Positions 49,084 to 57,221 of a stretch of DNA of 64,000 nt are shown here, one piece after another (within the stretch, counting starts at the first letter, position 1; every line of letters begins with the position of its first letter). The translations under genes were made by a program, and so were the position numbers. This DNA comes from Candidatus Aminicenantota bacterium. GTDB lineage: Bacteria; Acidobacteriota; Aminicenantia; Aminicenantales; Saccharicenantaceae. The stretch covers positions 52,226-116,225 of the forward strand of contig JAPKZD010000004.1 of NCBI GenBank assembly GCA_026393975.1. The letters run 5' to 3'. The notes beneath the pieces were generated by a model, which saw only the letters and a program-made list of their open reading frames with translations, did not search any database and was not told the DNA's origin.

Positions 49084-50709
49084 CTATTGGGCGCGGCCGG
49101 TCTGGATGACGAGCTTCTGACCGACGACGAGGATGTCCGAAACGAGGCCGTTGGCGGCCTTGACCTTGTCCACGGTCGTATTGAAGGTCTTGGCGATCTG
49201 GAACAACGTGTCTCCGTTCTGGACGACATAGGCGACGGTTTCCCCCGGCTTCGGCTGCGGCGCGGTGGCCGCCGTTTCGACGCCTCCCCGCGAAGGGACG
49301 CGGAGCACCTGGCCCGGATAAATCATGGTCCGGCTCCGGAGGCCGTTGAGGCGGACGAGGGCGTCGACGGAGGTGCGGTAGCGCTCGGCGATGGCGCCCA
49401 GGGTGTCGCCCTTGCGGACGGTGTGGCGGTCGGTGACGACGTCGGGAGGGATGTATTGCGGAAGGGAGGCGACACAGGCCAGGCATTGCTCGCCATAGCC
49501 GGTGGGGACGCGTATGTCATAGGGGTAGTTCGGCGTCGAATCGTGGCGGAGCTCGGAGTTCAGGGTGACGAGAAGCGTGGGGTCGATCCCCAGGTTCTGG
49601 GAGAGAGTGTCCAGCTTGACGGGCGCGTTGACCCGAACCGTTTCATACCGGAGGGTCGGGTCGGGGGAGGGAAGATCGAAGCCGTACTTTCCCGGGTCGC
49701 CGACGATGAGGAGTGTCGCGATGAACCGCGGGACGTGACGCGCCGTTTCGAAGGGGAGGTTCCCGAACAAGTCCCAAAAACTGTCGAAATAGTCGACCTT
49801 TTGAGCCCGGATGACCCGCTGGACCTGGCCCTCGCCGCAGTTGTAGGCGGCGATGGCGGTCGTCCAGTCCCCGAAGAGGTCGTGGAGTTCGATCATGTAT
49901 TGGATGGCCGCGTGGGTGGCCTTGACCGGGTCCATGCGCTCGTCGACGTACTTGTCCTGCTTGAGGCCGTAGCGGTAGCCCGTCGAGCGGATGAACTGCC
50001 ACATGCCCAGGGCCCGGGCGCGGGACAGGGCGCGCGGCCGGAAGGCGCTCTCGATGAGGGGGATCCAAGCGAGCTGTTCCGGGAGCCCTTCCTTGTGGAG
50101 CTCTCCGAGGATCATCTTCATGTAGAGGCCCGAACGCCGGTAGGATTCCTCGAAGGCCTTCCGTTCGACCGTCTGGAAGGACTTGATCTCCTTCATGACC
50201 CACTGGTTTTCGACGAGGGGGATCGAGCCGTTGACGGAGGAGGCCAGGGTCGTCCGGGAGACCGATATTTTCTGGATACGCTGGGCGACGAGGATGCGGA
50301 GGTCGTTCTTTTCCTGGAGGAGGGGGGAGTCGGCCGCAAGGGATATCTTCAGGAGGAGGCCGTAGGCCTGGTCGAGTTTGGCCAGGGCGCCGTCCATGTC
50401 TTCCCGCGCGATGGCCGCCTGGGCTTCCTCGTAGGCCCCGAAGGCGTCCTCGAGAAGGGCCGAGGCGTCCTTTTCCGACTGTTCGCCCTTTTCGGACAGG
50501 GCGCGGATGTTCTGACCGACCTCCTGGCGGGGGTGGGCAGGGTTTTTGGTCGCCGCCGCGGGCTTCTTTGCCGCTGGCGGCTCGTCCGTGACGGCCGGAA
50601 CCGGCTTGGGCGTGGTTTTCACCGGTTTTGCGGCCGAAGAACAGGCAGCCAAAAGGAGGATCAGGGAAAGGACGGCAAATAAAAGCGTGGAGGGTCGTTT
50701 ACACTTCAT
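49084..50709 (-). CDS. MltD-like membrane-bound lytic transglycosylase, SLT plus LysM
   Basis: The 541-aa lipoprotein has lipobox LLAAC (Cys23), a Pro/Ala/Lys-rich linker, a helical region, an SLT domain with catalytic Glu220 (IPLIESAFRP), GMWQFI (235-240) and AAYNCGEG (287-294), and two C-terminal LysM repeats (YVV/HTVRKGDTLGAIAERY and VVQNGDTLFQIAKTF). It cleaves murein glycan to anhydromuropeptides, whose peptides could feed the endopeptidase/epimerase encoded at 45920-48054. Confidence 0.93.
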   Translation of the reverse strand: MKCKRPSTLLFAVLSLILLLAACSSAAKPVKTTPKPVPAVTDEPPAAKKPAAATKNPAHPRQEVGQNIRALSEKGEQSEKDASALLEDAFGAYEEAQAAIAREDMDGALAKLDQAYGLLLKISLAADSPLLQEKNDLRILVAQRIQKISVSRTTLASSVNGSIPLVENQWVMKEIKSFQTVERKAFEESYRRSGLYMKMILGELHKEGLPEQLAWIPLIESAFRPRALSRARALGMWQFIRSTGYRYGLKQDKYVDERMDPVKATHAAIQYMIELHDLFGDWTTAIAAYNCGEGQVQRVIRAQKVDYFDSFWDLFGNLPFETARHVPRFIATLLIVGDPGKYGFDLPSPDPTLRYETVRVNAPVKLDTLSQNLGIDPTLLVTLNSELRHDSTPNYPYDIRVPTGYGEQCLACVASLPQYIPPDVVTDRHTVRKGDTLGAIAERYRTSVDALVRLNGLRSRTMIYPGQVLRVPSRGGVETAATAPQPKPGETVAYVVQNGDTLFQIAKTFNTTVDKVKAANGLVSDILVVGQKLVIQTGRAQ

Positions 50710-50720
50710 ATCGAAAACGT

Positions 50721-50749
50721 TTTATACCATAACGGCGGGGGACCGTCAA
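50721..50749 (-). promoter_or_regulatory. sigma-70 promoter of the transglycosylase gene
   Basis: On the minus strand TTGACG (50744-50749) and TATAAA (50721-50726) are spaced by 17 bases. The -10 box ends 11 bases before the ATG, so the leader is very short. Confidence 0.75.
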
Positions 50750-50771
50750 CAAGGGGCTTTCGGGCCCGGTC

Positions 50772-51743
50772 CTAACGGGCCTTGCGGTGCCAGTTCCAGG
50801 CTGTTTCGATGATCGTCTCGAGCGAGGACAGGCGGGGTTTCCAGCCGAGGGATTTTTCCGCCTTTTCCCTGGAGGCCAGGAGCACGGCCACGTCGCCCTC
50901 CCGTTTCGGCCCGACGTCGTAGGGGACGGCCCGGCCGGTCACCTTCTCGGCCGCCTCGATGACCTCGAGGACGGAATGCCCCGATTCGGTGCCGAGGTTG
51001 ATGACGTCGCTCGGCCGGCTGGCGAGGAGGGCCCTCAGGGCGAGGACGTGGGCCGCAGCCAAATCGGTGACGTGGATGTAATCCCTGACGGCTGTGCCGT
51101 CGGGGGTCGCGAAGTCGTTCCCAAAGACCCCGAGCCGGGGCCGCTTCCCGAGGAGGCTGAGCAGGATGTTGGGCACGAGGTGGGTTTCCGGGTCGTGGCA
51201 TTCGCCCGTCTCCCCGTCGGGGTCCGCACCGGCGGCGTTGAAGTAGCGGAGCGAGATCGAGCGCAGGCCGTAGGCCCGGTCGTAATCCCGGAGGATTTCC
51301 TCGACCATGAGCTTGGTCCGGCCGTAGGGGTTGACCGGGTTGGTCGGATGGGTTTCGGGGATGGGCGTCTCGAGAGGGTCGCCGTAAACCGCCGCAGTCG
51401 ATGAGAAAATGAGCGTCTTGACTCCGGCCTCGAGCATGGCGTCGAGCAGGTTGAGGCTCGTCGTCAAGTTATGGGCATAGTATTTCCTGGGATCGGCGTA
51501 GGATTCGCCGACCTGGATGAGGGAAGCGAAATGGAGGACGGCCCCGATTTTCCGGGTCCGGAAAACCTGCCGCAGGGCCTCCCGGTCGAGGAGGTCGCCC
51601 TGGACGCAGGGCCTGGTCCCGACGAGCTCCGGCTTACCGCTCGAGAAATTGTCGAAGACGAGGACGTCGAACCCCTCCCGGTGGAGCTCCTTCACGGTGT
51701 GCGAGCCGATGTACCCGGCGCCGCCGGCGACGAGGATGGTCAT
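50772..51743 (-). CDS. galE: UDP-glucose 4-epimerase GalE
   Basis: The 323-aa extended short-chain dehydrogenase has the NAD-binding GGAGYIGSH (7-15), FSSTAAVYG with the catalytic Ser/Thr, the NPYGRTK Tyr-x3-Lys pair, and SLRYFNAAGADPDGETGE, typical of GalE. It interconverts UDP-glucose and UDP-galactose for glycan synthesis. Its start overlaps the end of the upstream nucleotidyltransferase gene by 4 bases, so the two form an operon. Confidence 0.94.
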   Translation of the reverse strand: MTILVAGGAGYIGSHTVKELHREGFDVLVFDNFSSGKPELVGTRPCVQGDLLDREALRQVFRTRKIGAVLHFASLIQVGESYADPRKYYAHNLTTSLNLLDAMLEAGVKTLIFSSTAAVYGDPLETPIPETHPTNPVNPYGRTKLMVEEILRDYDRAYGLRSISLRYFNAAGADPDGETGECHDPETHLVPNILLSLLGKRPRLGVFGNDFATPDGTAVRDYIHVTDLAAAHVLALRALLASRPSDVINLGTESGHSVLEVIEAAEKVTGRAVPYDVGPKREGDVAVLLASREKAEKSLGWKPRLSSLETIIETAWNWHRKAR

Positions 51744-53185
51744 GGCGCTTTCCTTTCGACGAGCCGGCGGGCCCGTTCGAGCCCCCGGGCTTTCGTCTCG
51801 AAGCCGTTGTCGAGCTGGACCTTACAGAGTTTCTTCAAGAGCTTGCCCATTTCCGGGCCGGGCGGGACGCCCAGCTTGATGAGGTCCCGGCCCATGACCA
51901 GGGGCTTGATCGTCTCCCGGTTGACGCGGAGGTCGTCGAACTTCTTGAAAAGCCAGCGCGCCTGCCGGTCGAGCCCCCGGACGAGGCGGGTCCCCCGTCC
52001 GGCCCGGTCGGCGGCGTCAAGATAGACGAGGAGCTCGATCTCCCCGTCGACGTCGGCCGCGAGGCGGTTGAAGGCCTTTTTCGTCACGTCCTCGCGGTTC
52101 TGCCAGAGCTCCCCGGCCCGGTGGTGCGTCCGGATGAGGAGGGGAACCATGCGGCCGATGGCGAACCCGTTCCAGGTCTGGACCTTGAACCGGGCCAGGA
52201 TGCGGCGGGCGGCCCGCTCGCTCTGGATGTCGTGGCCGCAAGAGGTCACGGCCATCCGCCCCCGTTTGTATTCCCAGCGCGTCGTCGAGACCTTGCCCAG
52301 GTCGTGGTAGAGCGCGGCGAGCATCAGGGCCAGCTTTTTAGGCGCCGGAAACCCGGCCAGCCCGGCCAAGGCGGTCGCCTGGTCGACGGAGAGCTTGGTG
52401 TGGGCCCAGACCGTGTGGTGGCCGAAGGCGTCCTTCTCCGGGTGGAAGACCGAATCCTGGATGACGAGGGCCAGTGCCTGAAGCTCGGGGAACCACTGGT
52501 CGAGGACGCCGAGCCGGAACATTTCCTCGAGCCCGACCGACGGCCGCGGCGACCCGAGGAGGACCTTGAACATCTCTTCGTTGACCCTCTCGACGCTGAG
52601 GCCGGAGAGGTCGACGGCCCGCGCGGCGGGGTAGATCGCCGGGTCGACCTTGAAGCCGAGGACGGAGGCGAAGCGGGCGACGCGGACGACGCGCAGGGGA
52701 TCCTCGGGGAAGGCGGCCGGGTTGGTCAGGCGGATCTTCCCGGCCAGGGTGTCGGCGCGCCCTTCGAAGGGGTCGATGAGCAGGCCGTCCTTGAGCTTGA
52801 GGGCCATGCTGTTCGTCCGGAAATCGCGCCTTTCAAGGTCTTTTTCGACGGGCAGGCCGGGGTCCGCGGAGACGAGGATGTCCTTGTGGCTCCTGACGCC
52901 CTCGCCCCGGGCCCGGTCGGTCCGCGGCAGGGCGACGTCGTAGGTCTTGCCGCGGACCGTGAACTTGACGATCCCGAAGCTCTTCCCGACGAGGTCGACG
53001 CGGCCGTGTTTTTCGAGCTTGTGGACGATCGCCGCGAGCTCGTGTAGGGCGACGAGGATGTCGACGTCGGGGGAGGGGTGGCCGCGGATGAGGTCGCGGA
53101 CGAAGCCCCCGACGGCGTAGACGTCGCCGCCGAAAAGGCGGACGAAGAGAGCCCGGTCGGCGAAGTCGAAGTCGAGCTTCCTCAT
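51740..53185 (-). CDS. CCA-adding enzyme / poly(A) polymerase family nucleotidyltransferase with HD domain
   Basis: The 481-aa protein has a class II nucleotidyltransferase head, VGGFVRDLIRG (25-35) with PDVDILV (D40, D42), the RRDFRTNSMALKL motif (119-131), the PEDPLRVVRVARFA neck, and an HD phosphohydrolase domain (ALYHDLGK, 291-298). This layout is found in bacterial CCA-adding or A-adding enzymes. CCA is not encoded in the tRNA genes here, so a CCA enzyme is needed, but A-adding specificity cannot be excluded. Confidence 0.9.
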   Translation of the reverse strand: MRKLDFDFADRALFVRLFGGDVYAVGGFVRDLIRGHPSPDVDILVALHELAAIVHKLEKHGRVDLVGKSFGIVKFTVRGKTYDVALPRTDRARGEGVRSHKDILVSADPGLPVEKDLERRDFRTNSMALKLKDGLLIDPFEGRADTLAGKIRLTNPAAFPEDPLRVVRVARFASVLGFKVDPAIYPAARAVDLSGLSVERVNEEMFKVLLGSPRPSVGLEEMFRLGVLDQWFPELQALALVIQDSVFHPEKDAFGHHTVWAHTKLSVDQATALAGLAGFPAPKKLALMLAALYHDLGKVSTTRWEYKRGRMAVTSCGHDIQSERAARRILARFKVQTWNGFAIGRMVPLLIRTHHRAGELWQNREDVTKKAFNRLAADVDGEIELLVYLDAADRAGRGTRLVRGLDRQARWLFKKFDDLRVNRETIKPLVMGRDLIKLGVPPGPEMGKLLKKLCKVQLDNGFETKARGLERARRLVERKAP

Positions 53186-53242
53186 GAGGTCTATTATTCT
53201 AACAGGTTTCGCCTCTCCCGGGAAAGCCGGGGTCCGGCCGGA

Positions 53243-54469
53243 TCACTGGGCGGCGGCGAACTTGTCGAGGACCTCCTTGACGGCGTCCTTGTGGACGAGG
53301 AACATCAGGCCCTTCAGCCGGACGTAATCGTCCTGGTAGAAAAAATAGCCCTTGGCTTTCCCCCAGTAGGCGTTCTCCCAGGAATCCTTGATCAGGAACC
53401 AGTTGCCCTTGGCGGATTCCAGGTAGCCGACGCAGTGGACGGAGTGGTCGTCGGTGGAGCTGCCGTTCGTGAACCGGTACTCCCGGCTGGATTGGTCGAT
53501 ATAGTTCGAGGGGATGTCGAAGGTGGGCACTACGGCGACGTCGTTCTCGCCGCTGTAGCCGGGCTCGGAGAAATCGACGGCCAGAGTGGCCGTGTACCCT
53601 CTGCGCAGGGCCCGCAGGAGGGCCAAAGAGAATTCGTAGAGGGGCAGGTTATGGAAATCCCGGCTGTGCCACCAGTTGTCGGGGACCCGGAACTCGCCCT
53701 TGGTGTAGAAGGGGAGGTACATGAAGCTGACGAAGGCCACATAATCGCCCGGGTCGAGCCCCAGGCTCTTGAGATATTCCAGGGGCGTGAGCGACCGCCC
53801 ATCGACGGTTATCCTGTCGGGCGGCCGGCCCAGATGCTTGTCGAGGATGGCCCGGACCCCGGCTAGGGCCCTGGCCTCGTCCCACTCCTTCTTGGCGGCG
53901 AGGCCGGAGAGGTAGTCCCGGAACTCGCGGAAGAGCGGGCCGTGGTCATGGGTCGTCTTCCCGTCGAGAAGCCCCGTGAAATCGGAGGCGCGGACGAGGC
54001 CGTACTGCCTGATCCGCTCCATGGCCGAGTTGGGCTCGGAGCCCTGGCCGAGGAAAGAATCGCCCTTTTCTCGGACGAACCGGCGGGCCTTTTCGACGTA
54101 TTCCCAGTAGACGGTGAACATCTCGGACAGCTTAACGTCCGCTTTTCCCTGCCGCCTCAGTTCGGATTCGAGAAGGGAGGTCGCGGCGAACGACCAGCAC
54201 GTCCCCGTGTTGTCCTGGCGTATGGGGGGAAGATGGAAGAACTTGGTGAACTCGGCCGGGTCGGCCGGTTTTTCGAGGCCCGTGAGGTCGGCTGACAGGA
54301 CCGTCCGGGTTTTCCCTTCGGACGACTCCTCGGTGTAGAGGGCCTGGTCGTGCTTGACCTGTCCGGCGGCCGGTTCGCTTCCCGCCGGCTTCCGAGGGCC
54401 GCAGGAAACGGCCAGGCCGGCGGCGAGCAGGAGAACGAGGCCGAGGCTGACTTGTGAGCGATTGTTCAT
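53243..54469 (-). CDS. papain-like (C1 family) cysteine peptidase lipoprotein
   Basis: The 408-aa lipoprotein (lipobox Cys23 in GLAVSCG) has a C1-type fold with nucleophile Cys91 (QDNTGTCWSFAATS) and His342 (TDDHSVHCVGY). Where papains have NSW, this protein reads KDSWENAYWG, so the catalytic Asn is Asp362 unless Asn366 substitutes. The architecture is closest to bleomycin-hydrolase or aminopeptidase C-like proteins. GGAAGGAGGG precedes the ATG. It is divergent from the LEA-type gene. Confidence 0.87.
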   Translation of the reverse strand: MNNRSQVSLGLVLLLAAGLAVSCGPRKPAGSEPAAGQVKHDQALYTEESSEGKTRTVLSADLTGLEKPADPAEFTKFFHLPPIRQDNTGTCWSFAATSLLESELRRQGKADVKLSEMFTVYWEYVEKARRFVREKGDSFLGQGSEPNSAMERIRQYGLVRASDFTGLLDGKTTHDHGPLFREFRDYLSGLAAKKEWDEARALAGVRAILDKHLGRPPDRITVDGRSLTPLEYLKSLGLDPGDYVAFVSFMYLPFYTKGEFRVPDNWWHSRDFHNLPLYEFSLALLRALRRGYTATLAVDFSEPGYSGENDVAVVPTFDIPSNYIDQSSREYRFTNGSSTDDHSVHCVGYLESAKGNWFLIKDSWENAYWGKAKGYFFYQDDYVRLKGLMFLVHKDAVKEVLDKFAAAQ

Positions 54470-54514
54470 GGATATCCCTCCTTCCCGGGGATCATGCCGG
54501 CGGCATGGACTCCC

Positions 54515-54543
54515 ATTATAGGACCCGTGGCAGGGAACTGCAA
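54515..54543 (-). promoter_or_regulatory. promoter of the C1 peptidase gene with adjacent dyad
   Basis: On the minus strand TATAAT (54515-54520) lies 17 bases from TTGCAG (54538-54543). Just downstream of the predicted start is the dyad CATGCC-GGC-GGCATG (54493-54507), a possible repressor site. Confidence 0.58.
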
Positions 54544-54591
54544 CGCCAGGCTTGTCTGGGCCCTGCGTTTCAGGTATTCTGGCAGGAAGAC

Positions 54592-55461
54592 ATGAGAAAG
54601 CGAACGAATCTTGTCCGGCAGATGCTTGGAGTCATCTGCCTGGCGCTTTTCTCGGGGGGACTCATGGCATGGGCTGCCGGCGAACCGGCCGCCAAGGACG
54701 ACATCGTCGTGGCCCTGAAGGACAAGGTCATCCGGAACCTCAGCTCCTCGGGGCTGACACTGGCCTTCCACATCGGCCTAACGAACCCGTCCTCGGCGCC
54801 CCGCGAGCTCGTCCGTTATCGTTACCGGGTGACTATCAACCAGAGGGAATTCCTCAACATGACGGTGTCTCTCGACGAGCCCCTGCCGGTACCGCCGGAC
54901 GGGGAAACGCTCATCGCCCTGCCGGTCAAGATTTCCTACGACCTGCTCTTCGCCGCCATGGGCCCGGTCGAAGGCCAAGCCCTCTGCGACATCGTCGGGG
55001 ACATGTTTTTTCAGAACGAGCGGAAAAAAGAACAGCGGGCTCCGTTCGCCTTCAGCGGGGAGTTCCCCATCTTCCAGGACCCCGAGATCGAGGTCCTTCC
55101 CCTCAAGGTCAACGACCTGACCGTGGGCGGGGCCGACGTCGTCTTCCGCCCCAGGTTCAGGAACCCCAACGGCTACGAGCTCATCGTCGACAAAATCAGC
55201 TTCGCCCTTTTCTTCGGCGGCCGGGAAGTTCTCTCCGGGCAGATCCCGGAGGACAAGAGCCTTCCCCGGACGGGGGAGAAGACGTTCTCCCTGCCTTTCC
55301 TCCTCGATTTCTTCGAGGCCGGGGAGAAGATGCGGGAGGATTTCCAGAAGGACGAGATCCCTTGCCGCTTTGCCGGCGAGATCGAGGTCATGTCGGTCTG
55401 GGGCCGGCTTCTCATCCATTTCGACAAGACCCAGGGCCTGCGCTTCGAAAAGACTCCTTGA
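54592..55461 (+). CDS. exported protein with two LEA type 2 (WHy-like) domains
   Basis: The 289-aa protein has a signal peptide (about 1-28) and two beta-sandwich repeats. The first (about 35-140) includes LTLAFHIGLTNPSSAPRELVRYRYRVTINQ, the second (about 165-280) VVFRPRFRNPNGYELIVDKISFALFFGG. The NPxxxxL/V pattern is that of LEA14-like water-stress domains. The function is unknown, perhaps protective or adhesive in the periplasm. The frame is open from 54454, but the signal peptide begins at ATG 54592, after GGCAGGAAG. Confidence 0.82.
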   Translation: MRKRTNLVRQMLGVICLALFSGGLMAWAAGEPAAKDDIVVALKDKVIRNLSSSGLTLAFHIGLTNPSSAPRELVRYRYRVTINQREFLNMTVSLDEPLPVPPDGETLIALPVKISYDLLFAAMGPVEGQALCDIVGDMFFQNERKKEQRAPFAFSGEFPIFQDPEIEVLPLKVNDLTVGGADVVFRPRFRNPNGYELIVDKISFALFFGGREVLSGQIPEDKSLPRTGEKTFSLPFLLDFFEAGEKMREDFQKDEIPCRFAGEIEVMSVWGRLLIHFDKTQGLRFEKTP

Positions 55462-56241
55462 TCAGAACCAGTAATTGAACCCGACGGTCAAAGCCAGACC
55501 GCCGATGTCGAAGTCCTCGAATCCTTGGAACCACTCGGTGAACTTGGCCTTGGCCCAGTGATAGCGGGCCTCGGCCTCGAGGGTCGCCCGGAACCCGATG
55601 GGGATCTGGAAACCGGCGAAGGCGTGGTAGCCGAAAACGGATCCTTTCTCCCTGCTATTGACCCCTTCGACGGGGTAAATGTCGATGTCGCCCAGGTCGG
55701 GGTCAGTGTAGACCCAGGGGTCGGAAAAATTGACCATCTGGCCGTACATCCGGACGCTCCAGAAATAGAGTCCGGCGCCGCCGCCCACGAAGGGGATGAG
55801 CCGCGTTTTTCGGCCCAGGGGAGTGAACTTGAAGGAGACCTGGAGGGGCGTGCTCGAAACGCTGAAGGCGTGCTCGATGATGTCTCCGTCGTAGTATTCA
55901 TAGGGGAACGCGAAGTCGCCTTCGTCAAGCGCGAACTGGACGTAATCGACATAGTAGCCCGGCCTGTTCTTGCTGTAAGAGTCGAGGGTAAAAGCGAGGC
56001 TGAGGTTCTTGCCGATGAAATGCTCGTAGCTGAACCCGAGTATGGACCCCTGGAATTTGCTCTTGTTGAAGCTCATCTGGTTGAATTCGATGGCCCAGAG
56101 GCTGTCGGGATGGGCCGCAAGATAAGCATTGGATAAAGCGCGCGGCATGAAGTACCCCCCCCGAAGGGAGATCGAATCGGAAAAAGCGAGGGCGGGTACG
56201 AGAATAAGCAATCCGGCGACGAGGACGGTCAGTTTTTTCAT
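55462..56241 (-). CDS. outer-membrane beta-barrel protein
   Basis: The 259-aa product has a signal peptide (MKKLTVLVAGLLILVPALAFS) and alternating amphipathic strands (SISLRGGYFMP, GSILGFSYEHFIGKNLSLAFTLD, RATLEAEARYHWA), and ends LTVGFNYWF with a terminal Phe as needed for Bam insertion. It resembles eight- to ten-stranded OmpW/OmpA-like barrels. The ORF also has an ATG at 56259, but AGGAGG before ATG 56241 supports the shorter form. It ends next to the convergent LEA gene. Confidence 0.85.
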   Translation of the reverse strand: MKKLTVLVAGLLILVPALAFSDSISLRGGYFMPRALSNAYLAAHPDSLWAIEFNQMSFNKSKFQGSILGFSYEHFIGKNLSLAFTLDSYSKNRPGYYVDYVQFALDEGDFAFPYEYYDGDIIEHAFSVSSTPLQVSFKFTPLGRKTRLIPFVGGGAGLYFWSVRMYGQMVNFSDPWVYTDPDLGDIDIYPVEGVNSREKGSVFGYHAFAGFQIPIGFRATLEAEARYHWAKAKFTEWFQGFEDFDIGGLALTVGFNYWF

Positions 56242-56264
56242 GTCTTTCCTCCTGTACACCCATC

Positions 56265-56270
56265 ATTATA
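56265..56270 (-). promoter_or_regulatory. -10 box of the outer-membrane barrel gene
   Basis: A minus-strand TATAAT lies 24 bases upstream of ATG 56241. The -35 position at 17-base spacing reads GCACGG, a poor match. Confidence 0.45.
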
Positions 56271-56400
56271 GCAAAAAATATGCCAGGCCGTGCGGGCCCC
56301 TTTCCAGGGAGGGGACGCCCCGGCGGCTGTGCCCAAAACAGGTCAGGTGTCCTCCGGAAGACGGCCTGGACGGCCGTAATTGACCCGTTCGCCGATGCTA

Positions 56401-56477
56401 AGCCCCGACTTTCAAGGCGGGGATGAGAAGCGAGGCTCAGGGTTAACCCCGAACAAGCCCCGGCATTCATGCCGGGG
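56401..56477 (+). mobile_element. possible IS200/IS605-type right-end remnant
   Basis: Two adjacent hairpins are seen. The first is CCCCG-A-CTT-TC-AAG-G-CGGGG (56403-56422), the second CCCCGGCAT-TC-ATGCCGGGG (56458-56477), separated by GAAGCGAGGCTCAGGGTTAA. This form (AGCCCC...hairpin...GGGGA repeated) is like the 3' end of tnpB elements, including the guide-RNA scaffold and terminal hairpin. No transposase or tnpB frame remains nearby, so it would be a relic. A REP-type repeat is the alternative. Confidence 0.45.
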
Positions 56478-56487
56478 AGTCTAGGGT

Positions 56488-56516
56488 TTGACTTTTGGAC
56501 GGGGGACGGCTACCAT
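56488..56516 (+). promoter_or_regulatory. probable promoter of tsaC
   Basis: TTGACT (56488-56493) and TACCAT (56511-56516) are spaced by 17 bases, and the predicted start is about 15 bases before the TTG codon used by tsaC. The -35 lies only 10 bases beyond the IS-like hairpin. Confidence 0.55.
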
Positions 56517-56536
56517 CCCGGACAGGGAGGCCAGGC

Positions 56537-57178
56537 TTGATAAAGACCCGTTTCATCGGGATAGACCCTGTCGGGAAGAACACCGTCCCGGTCGGGGAGA
56601 TCGCCGCCGCGCTCCTCGAAGACGCCGTCGCCGCCTATCCGACGGAGACTTTCTACGCCCTCGGCGCCGCGGCTTTTTCGAGGAGGGCCGTGGAAAAGAT
56701 CTATCGCCTGAAAAAGCGCGATGCCGGGAAGCCCCTCTCGGTCATCGCTTCCGATCTGGACATGGTCGGGGAGCTATCGGTCTCCCTCCCGCCGGCCTTT
56801 AGGGCCCTGGCCGGGGAGTTCTGGCCGGGTCCGCTGACTCTCGTTCTCCCGGCCGCGGCCCGCCTCCCCGATTTTATCCTCGGGCCGGGCCGGACGATCG
56901 CCGTCCGGATTCCGCCCCTGCCGTGGCTGAGGGCGCTCGTCCGGGAGGTCGGCGAGCCCTTGACCGCGACGAGCGCTAACTTGTCCGGGGAAAAAGAGCT
57001 GGCCGACCCGGCCGAGGTGGCCGCCGTCTTTCGGGGCAAAGTCGATGTCATCGTCGACGGCGGTCCGGCGCCGGGCGGCGCCCCCTCGACGATCGTGGAT
57101 TTGACCTCGTCCGAACCCCGGATCCTCAGGCTAGGAACGATTCCCGAAGTCCGGATCCGGGCAGTACTCCAATCCTGA
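56537..57178 (+). CDS. tsaC: L-threonylcarbamoyladenylate synthase (Sua5/YrdC/YwlC family)
   Basis: The 213-aa YrdC-domain protein makes threonylcarbamoyl-AMP for the t6A37 modification of ANN-reading tRNAs. Motifs are PTETFYALGAAAFSRRAVEKIYRLKKRDAGKPLSV, the SxN element TATSANLSG, and PSTIVDLT. It lacks the extra Sua5 C-terminal domain. The open frame starts at TTG 56495, but GGGAGG lies 6 bases before TTG 56537, which gives the family N terminus; both candidates are TTG. Confidence 0.9.
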   Translation: MIKTRFIGIDPVGKNTVPVGEIAAALLEDAVAAYPTETFYALGAAAFSRRAVEKIYRLKKRDAGKPLSVIASDLDMVGELSVSLPPAFRALAGEFWPGPLTLVLPAAARLPDFILGPGRTIAVRIPPLPWLRALVREVGEPLTATSANLSGEKELADPAEVAAVFRGKVDVIVDGGPAPGGAPSTIVDLTSSEPRILRLGTIPEVRIRAVLQS

Positions 57179-57221
57179 GGCCGTTACCGAGGGCCTTTTC
57201 CGGCCCCCTCCCGCGGGCGTC

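Larger units (their letters stand above)
56242..56536. other. intergenic region between the barrel gene and tsaC
   Basis: No credible gene is seen here. From the left it holds the minus-strand -10 box TATAAT (56265-56270) for the barrel gene, a G/C-rich stretch without clear structure (about 56285-56400), the IS200/IS605-like hairpin pair (56401-56477), and a plus-strand promoter for tsaC. Confidence 0.6.
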
